A stretch of 64,000 nt of DNA from Ehretia macrophylla (lineage: Eukaryota > Streptophyta > Magnoliopsida > Boraginales > Ehretiaceae). Below the pieces are notes generated by a model. It saw only the letters and a program-made list of their open reading frames with translations. It was not told the origin of the DNA and searched no databases. Position numbers and translations under genes: made by a program. The DNA is taken from assembly GCA_037974665.1 (NCBI GenBank), contig CM075783.1, positions 17,640,762 to 17,704,761 on the forward strand, read 5' to 3'. Below are positions 57,801-64,000 of this stretch, piece by piece (within the stretch, counting starts at the first letter, position 1; each line of letters starts with the position of its first letter).

Positions 57801-60800
57801 TTTGCAAGGAAATTTTTCTTCGAAAAAATCTGCATTCCTTGAGTCAATAACTGTATTCTCATGTATATCAATTATTTTTGATTTGTACATAAGAAACCTA
57901 TATGCAGCACTATTGTGTGCATATCCGATGAAAATACAGTCCACAGTCTTCAGACCTATTTTGACCATTTTAGGAGCTGGAACTCCAACTTTGGCTAGGC
58001 ACCCCCACACTCTTAAATATTTGTAGGAAGGTGGTCGACCTTTCCATAATTCGTAGGGTGTCTTTTCGAGTTTCTTGTGGGGTACCTTATTCAAAATATG
58101 ATTTGCAGTTAAAACTGCCTCCCCCTACAAGTTTTGAGGTAGCCCCGAATGAATCAACATGGCATTCATCATTTTTTTTAACGTTCGGTTCTTGTGCTCT
58201 GCAATACTGTTTTGTTGAGGAGTGTAAGGAGCTGTTGTTTGATGAAAAATTCCATGTTCAGCACAATATCCTTCAAATGGATATACATATTTTCCTCCTC
58301 TATCACTTCTCAACATCTTGATCTTCTTACTATGTTGATTTTCTACCTCGTTTTTGTATAGTTTAAATACTTCTAAAGCTTCGTCCTTACTTCAAAGTAG
58401 ATAAACATAACAAAACCTTGTGCAATCGTCAATAAAAGTAATGAAATACTTTTTCCCACCTCTGGTTTGCACAAATTTTAAGTCACAAATGTCACTGTGA
58501 ATTAATTCTAAAGGGTCGGTACTTCTTTCCACCGATTTGAAAGAAGTTCTCGTTAATTTTGATTCTATGCAAATTTCACATTTTTTGTTTGAATTAAAAT
58601 CAACTTTAGGTAACGAACCTAAATTTACCAATCTTTGCAAAGAACCAAAATTCACATGTCCTAATCTATCATGCCATAAATTAGGAGAATCCAAGACATA
58701 AGCAACTGGGTTATTCTCATTAATAAAGGCGTTAGAAGGCTCGCCAGCCGATACATTTGGAGGGGCAACAATGATTACACTCAGTTTGAATGACCCCTCA
58801 TATAGATAACCCTTGCCCACAAACACAACATTTTTAGTTATTACAACTTTCCCAGAATCAAACACAATCTTGAATCCATGATTAACCAATAATGATCCGG
58901 AGATCAGATTCTTCTGGATATCCGGGACATGCAGAACTTTGTTGAGAGTCAGCTTCTTCCCGGAGGTCATTTTTAGAACCACTGTCCCTATCCTTGCTAC
59001 CTTCGAAGTGGAAGAGTTCCCCATGTATAGGGTTTCATTAACAGCCTGGTAAGAAGTGAACATCTTCCTGTCAGAACAGACATGCCTCGTGGCCCCGGTA
59101 TCCATGAACCACTGCTTGGGATTCCCGACCAGGTTCACTTCAGATACAATAGCTGACAAACTCATATCTGACATGTCATCTCCCAAGTCATCAACAACAT
59201 TAGCTTGAGCTTTCCTCTTCTTCGAATTGTTCTAGTCCTTGCGGAATCTGCATTCAACTGCTTTGTGTTTCATTTTCTTGCTACTCTGGCCATGCTCAAT
59301 TACATTTGCCTTTGCCTCCAAAGGTAGAAAACCAACCCTTCTCTCAGCAATGCGGTTGTCTTCTTCTATCTTCAACCTCACGATCAGGTCTTCAAGAGTC
59401 ATTTCCTTTCTCTTGTGCTTTAGGTAGTTCTTGAAGTCCCTCCAGTTGGGTGGTAATTTCTCAATCAAGAAAGCTACTTGAAGTGGCTCATTCATGACCA
59501 TGCCCTCGGTATGAACCTCATGAAGAATAAGTTGATACTCTTGAACCTGGCTCTCTACTGGTTTGGAATCCACTATCTTGAAGTCTAGAAGCCTGCCAGC
59601 GATGAATTTCTTCGCCCCTGCATCTTCTGTCTTGTACTTCTTTGCCAAAGATTCCCACAGAGCTTTTGCTGAAGCAACTGGACTGTAAACGTTATATAGT
59701 GTGTTTTCCAGCCCGTTGAGGATATAGTTCTTGCATAGGAAATCCCCCTACTTCCAAGCATCAATCGCAGCTACAGTCTGCATGTCTGGATTATCACCTG
59801 CTTGAGGAGCATCCTCTTTTAGGAATCGAGCAAGGCTTAGCGTGGTCAAGTATAAGAACATCTTCTGTTGCCACGTCTTAAAGTCCCTCCCATTGAATTT
59901 TTTCGGCCTCTCACCATGGCAGCAGGAGCCGATGCAACAAACAGCGTAGTTGTAGCAATTATCACCGTTGGTCTCACTGGAACATTCTCGTTCCCGGATC
60001 CACTGCTTGACCCATTTCCAGTTAAGGGACTCTGAGCATTAAGTCCTTGTCCAACATTTATGTCTCCAGTAGCCATGGGTAAGTTTTCAAGTTTTAGATT
60101 AAGTCAAAAGGTAAAAGAGCTGCACTTAAAAGAGGAAGTTAGTTCCAAATAGAGAGGAAAACTAATATTTGCAATATAAAGTAAAATTAGAGAACTCTCT
60201 AATTAAATATATTCTATTAGTTGTAATAAAATAATTACAAATTGACACAAGAAATTCTATTGTAAACCAATGTTAATTTCAGATTCACTTACTGAACCAA
60301 TAATGATCTAAACACTTAAGTACATATTGATTACGTAAGAAAGCATGCACTTAAGAACTAGAGTTAGCCATTTGGAATGACAGAAATTGATAAATAAATA
60401 AAAACAAATTTAGAAGATAAGTACAACTGGAGAACTAGAAATAACTACACAAATTGAATGAGCTATTATAAAACTCGAGGCTACAATATGTAGATAACTA
60501 GCATGCAACAGAATATGATTTCAAGGCACTCTTGTATGTAAGTGCCTAATTAATCTTAAAGGACCAGAACCAATAGCAATGTTTAAAGTTATAAACAGAT
60601 GAGCAAAATTAATGTGTAAAACTGAATCACATGTAAAGTAGAATATAGATATTAATTACAGATGCAAGTCCACACCAGAAATGCTGGTGAGCTTAGTGGT
60701 AGAGTTGTTTCAAATTTGATGAGAGGTCAAGAGATCAATACATGGCAGATACGTAAATTTTTACAGCTTTTCCTATTTTTTTATTATTTCCTTTTAAGAC

Positions 60801-61586
60801 CTATTTACAACTATAAACAATCAGCAAATCAGACTCGCACAAAAGAAACGAAAACATCAGATAGCAATATTAAACCTTAAGATTGTAAGACTTCTTTTGT
60901 GCGAAAATGGATTAGACACCGATAAAAGGAAATAAGCAACGGAAAGAAGAATGTTAAATATTAACAATACACGAATGTAAAGAAGAAAACTAATAAACAG
61001 TAAATAAGAAAACAATGTATTTATGCGAATGAATCACTACACAAACCAAGGCTCGAGTTAGACTCAATATCCTTAAGGTTTATTGCTCCGCTAGGTACTT
61101 ACCGCTTCAACTGCAACAACCTCCCAGGATACAATGGCTCTATCTTTTGTATTAGAAGTACCACAAAATACAAAAGCTATCGAACTGACAGTGTATAAAC
61201 TCTCTCTCGATCAATGCTATGCTAGTCTAACTATTCTCTATATGCAATAATGCTAATGCATCCGGTCACCAATGAATAAAGCAGATGAGGTATTTATAGA
61301 TAAGGCTTTGGAGAAGGATCTACTGGCCACTTCTTCCACTCAAAACGTGGGATAAGAGACATCCCCACTTCCTTCATGCTGCTGAATATGTTGAACGTGG
61401 GGGAAAACCCACTTCTTTAACTGCACACGAGCACTACAAGGATAAACATGTAGGATAACTTCCCCAACCCATTCACTCCGTGTAGAACGTGTAGGCAGTT
61501 ATCCTCCCTACTTCATCTTCTTAAGTCTTCCAGCAAAGTTGTTGAAAAGTTGGCAATTTCTCATTCACCAACACATTCTTCCAACA
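54838..61586 (-). mobile_element. Copia element 3, in DC1-d
   Basis: LTRs of about 703 bp (54838-55540, 60884-61586; TGTTAGACTTC...CTTCCAACA) differ at roughly 5%. The 5-bp target repeat is aaact (54833-54837, 61587-61591). A polypurine tract (catgtgggggat) lies inside the left LTR. Minus strand: gag (about 60076-59230, MATGDINVGQ, ending near a CRFRKD scrap), protease and GAG-pre-integrase (59186-58392; WFMDTGATRHV, LWHDRLGHVNFGS), integrase (58316-57900), reverse transcriptase ([26 protein letters not shown]; about 57550-56573) and RNase H to 56111. Lineage differs from elements 1 and 2. Nearly full length, broken in several places. No clear initiator-tRNA-type primer site sits next to the 5' LTR. 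Confidence 0.92.
60683..60760 (+). mobile_element. Possible SINE head within Copia 3 leader
   Basis: gctggtgagcttagtggtagagttg has the shape of a tRNA A box and gaggtcaagagatcaat that of a weakened B box 35-40 bases later, in the order and spacing of tRNA-derived SINEs. No tail or target repeat was established. Confidence 0.35.
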
Positions 61587-62421
61587 AAACTTCACTTTAG
61601 GATAATGGCCAAGTCTAGGAACGCATCTCAGATGAAAGAAATTGTCGCATTCACGACGACAATAATATAGCCAGTACTTGGGATGGATTTCTTTTTCACA
61701 AATATCACAAATAAATTCATCAGGATGATAATAGAAGGGTGGAAAGCTCAGTGTGAGAGGGTGTTTATCCCATCTATGTCTGACAGTCTGAGGGCATGTT
61801 GCGCAATCCATAGCCAAATTGTACTCATCAACGCAAGTCTTGCAACTTAAGAAGACATCCCCATGGTAGGAATTACAGGCGTTGCAAAACTTATAGTCAT
61901 TCTCACCTCGAAAAAGGAAGTGGTGGTGAGCTTCATGCTTAATTGCAGGAGGAAAAAGAGCACAATTGATGTCAAGCGTTAAGTGACACTCCTTGCACTC
62001 ATAGAAGAATCCGTTACAATCACTGCAACAGCAACTACATCTAAACTAACCAAAAAACTCCTGGCGGCAATGATTGAGGGAGACTTGATGTTGGGGATGA
62101 TAGCAAGATGAGAGATTATTTGGTAGTTGATCAGTGCAATGCAAATGGATGAAGTAGCTGCACTGAGCACATCCATAACATGAACCTGAAATGGGTTCAA
62201 TACAAGCATTACACACTGTTTCCTGATCATCGTCATCTATTTCGCTGTAGTCATCTTGGATATTGGTGAGAATATAAGGGTGGTCATGACTAAAGTGATT
62301 AATTTCTTTTGGTTGTTCAATCAGTACCGGGAGACCTTTTTCTTCCAAGAAATGTCAAATTAGTTGTGCAGATAAGACCTCTGCGGGCAAGCTGATCCAA
62401 TTTGGTGGGATCTCACCAGCA

Positions 62422-62990
62422 CTAAGAAGAGAAACAATGTAATGTCATGTGATTATCAGATAGAGCATCAGCAAAAGGAGGAAAACAACAAATCGAAGAA
62501 ATTAAAGAAGAAAATAGTGGGTAATTAAAAACTTTTTGAGTTAAATAAATTGTGTTCTAAACGGCTCATACGAACTCATGTTGTGTGTGCAATACCAACC
62601 TACTATCTGCCACGTCAACCATTTTAAAGCCATATATTCTCAATCTATAACTCTTTGCCAGCCAAACAATTACTGTCAAACCACTTGTTAGTAATGTGTT
62701 AAGCATAATTCAACTGTTAATTTGAAAAGGAGAAGACAAAAAGGAGTACAAAAGCTATGGTTAAATTTACTTGTAGAATAATATTATTGTTTGGCCGCCC
62801 CAACCATCCAATAATGCATCATATATAGCACCCAACATATATTGGATTAATTTCGTTTAGATTTTTGACGGATTTTGATGGAAGGGAATATTGGATCATT
62901 CAATTAAACTTGGTTGGTCAAAATTAAACAATTAAGTAACTATTCTTAAACCTTAAAAGGTTGAATAAGAAGACAAGAATGGAGAATTCT
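62422..62990 (-). other. DC1-d intron
   Basis: A donor ctc|gtaaga (62993 downward) and an acceptor tctcttcttag|tgc (62422) bound a roughly 570-bp intron that is absent of coding similarity. In DC1-b the corresponding intron is about 180 bp, so 0.4 kb was gained here or lost there. An AT-rich stretch at 62520-62960 is the extra part. Confidence 0.75.
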
Positions 62991-63721
62991 TACGAGTTAG
63001 CTTCAGTAGCTTCATCATCTTCTTGGGACTTAGATGTGACGCACTTGAGATGGACGAAGTATCTGCAAGGCCCACAATAATAGACCCAGTAATTTGGGTG
63101 TAGTTTTTCCCGACAGATATCACAGTCTAGTTCGTAATGCCGGTATTCTTCTGGAAAACGATAAGATAGGGACAGAGGGGCATGATGAGGGTGGCCCTTG
63201 TATGACAAGCTGCTTGGCAGTGATCCACAAGTCTTGTGGATCCAGAATGAACATACAGTGCAATAGTAGGATTGATCTTCCTCTTTTATGAAGCAAGCAT
63301 CACATGTAAACAAAGCACTTCTTTGCTGGATTTTAAGAGGGTGGTAATGGCCAGGGTGTTTAATTAACTTGCCCTCTAATTGAGCACATAAAACATCCAC
63401 ATCAAACTCACACTTGGAACAGTGATAGGTGAAACCACTCAATTCTCTATAACAGATACTACATATGAAGGCCCCTGACGGATAAGGCGATGTGCTAAAG
63501 AGTTTAAGTGGATGTTCTGAATGCATTGGATGCGTAATCTCTAATGGCATTTCTGCGCAAGATTTGTGGAGGAAGACTTTACATTCGCTGCAACAATACG
63601 TTGACCCCGACACTGGTTGTTGACAACCGTAACAAACAACGTTGGCGTTGTCACCTGCTTGCAAATCCTTGAGGCTAAGCGGATGCTTCTCATGGCTAAA
63701 ATGATTGATGGTCTCCATCAC
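62991..63721 (-). CDS. DC1-d exon 1: four-module DC1 protein
   Basis: An open frame of 243 codons starts MMETINHFSHEKHPLSLKDL. DC1 modules fall at about residues 9-54, 65-111, 122-165 and 178-228, each with paired C-x2-C motifs and a terminal H-x2-C (for example CCSECKVFLHKSC, CTVCSFWIHKTC, CGPCRYFVHLKC). These zinc-binding modules are plant relatives of the C1 domain; roles in stress and defence signalling are known for some family members. The exon ends at 62994 with a strong donor. Because gtaaga continues the frame as TCG TAA, an unspliced transcript would stop one codon later and make a four-module protein. The second exon is dead, so this short product is the only plausible one. The ATG is chosen from similarity to the other copies. 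Confidence 0.75.
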
Positions 63722-64000
63722 TGTTTCTTTCTTTCTTTTTCACTCTTTTTCAAGATTTCTCACAACTCAAATATAACTGGGAATGCAAGATAGATATTGA
63801 GAGTAATTAACGACCCTATCTAAATAAATAAATAGATGAAAGCCAAACACAAAATATCAGTGAGAATAACTTCCCTTTTGCCAAGTGATGCCATGTTACT
63901 TTTCGTGAGCTGTTGATGAGAAACATTACTTTTCTTGTTGACAAAGTGATACCAAGTAGCAAGAAACCATCCTTTACGCATCACTATGCAAACGCTCCTT
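63722..64000 (-). promoter_or_regulatory. Upstream region of DC1-d
   Basis: A ttctttctttctttttc pyrimidine run lies 5' of the ATG. Upstream are the shared blocks atagatgaaagccaaacac, cagtgagaataacttccc, gatgagaaacattacttttc, ttgttgacaaagtgataccaagtagcaag and accatcctttacgc, running to the window edge. It is the least damaged copy of the family upstream region. Confidence 0.55.

Larger units (their letters stand above)
54640..62421 (-). pseudogene. DC1-d exon 2, split by a Copia element
   Basis: Exon 2 starts at 62421 after the acceptor tctcttcttag with AGEIPPNWISLPAEVLSAQLI. There follow modules with EINHFSHDHPYIL, CNACIEPISGSCYGC, CNGFFYECKECHLTLDINC and CATCPQTVRHRWDKHPLTLS up to 61587. 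The 6.7-kb Copia (54838-61586) intervenes, and the last module resumes at 54837 (HPHPLTFVREVKYKFRC). In-frame stops occur at the R of LIRHF (TGA) and after QEFFG (TAG), so the second exon is dead even without the insertion. The target repeat aaact flanks the Copia. DC1-b carries the same exon with different breaks. Confidence 0.85.

Noticed and set aside
60660-60890. Standard primer-binding site for Copia 3
   Set aside because: No initiator tRNA-Met-like match next to the 5' LTR; the tRNA-like text at 60683 lies about 150 bp away and looks more like a SINE head.

Overview
The window is nuclear DNA from a flowering plant, most likely a eudicot. It is AT-rich, carries spliceosomal introns, a local family of plant DC1 (C1_2 Cys/His-rich) genes, and typical plant transposons: Copia (Ale- and Tork-like), Tat-like Gypsy, hAT, CACTA, Mutator-type MITEs, a LINE and a tRNA-derived SINE. 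I cannot name the species.

Left part (1-16.5 kb): a relic of a DC1 5' end (1433-1668), a short open DC1 gene (5933-6637, minus) whose 3' side abuts an old Gypsy fragment, then dense MITEs and hAT elements. Two different hAT elements (10757-12232 and 12241-13362) sit back to back and share one 8-bp target sequence that is present three times. Middle (16.5-29 kb): the least repetitive stretch (16.5-21.4 kb) holds minus-strand exon relics of a GINS PSF3-like gene, with an FLZ-type zinc-finger exon lying among them. Next comes a 5.2-kb Gypsy complex (21447-26678) with three LTR copies whose two outer ends are both LTR 3' (U5) ends, inside a 5-bp target duplication.

Right part (29-64 kb): a minus-strand DC1 cluster. 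Each complete copy had two exons, the first encoding four or more DC1 modules and the second four more. One copy (31051-38667) is split by a Tork-like Copia, one (54640-63721) by a second, unrelated Copia, and one (42710-52625) by a LINE, a MITE and a CACTA element. That LINE is itself split by another CACTA, which contains an Ale-like Copia, and by a hAT element. Copies are separated by duplicated spacers that carry a conserved upstream module, often in tandem.

Only two DC1 reading frames look open: 5933-6637, and exon 1 at 62991-63721, where retaining the intron would give an immediate stop and a short four-module protein. The window therefore reads as a decaying tandem DC1 locus that has served as a landing pad for transposons. 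Many insertions can be dated relative to each other from nesting, target duplications and LTR similarity. LTR differences were counted by eye: about 2.5% for the Ale-like element and about 5% for the two Copia elements inside DC1 genes. No rRNA, tRNA or CRISPR features were found.
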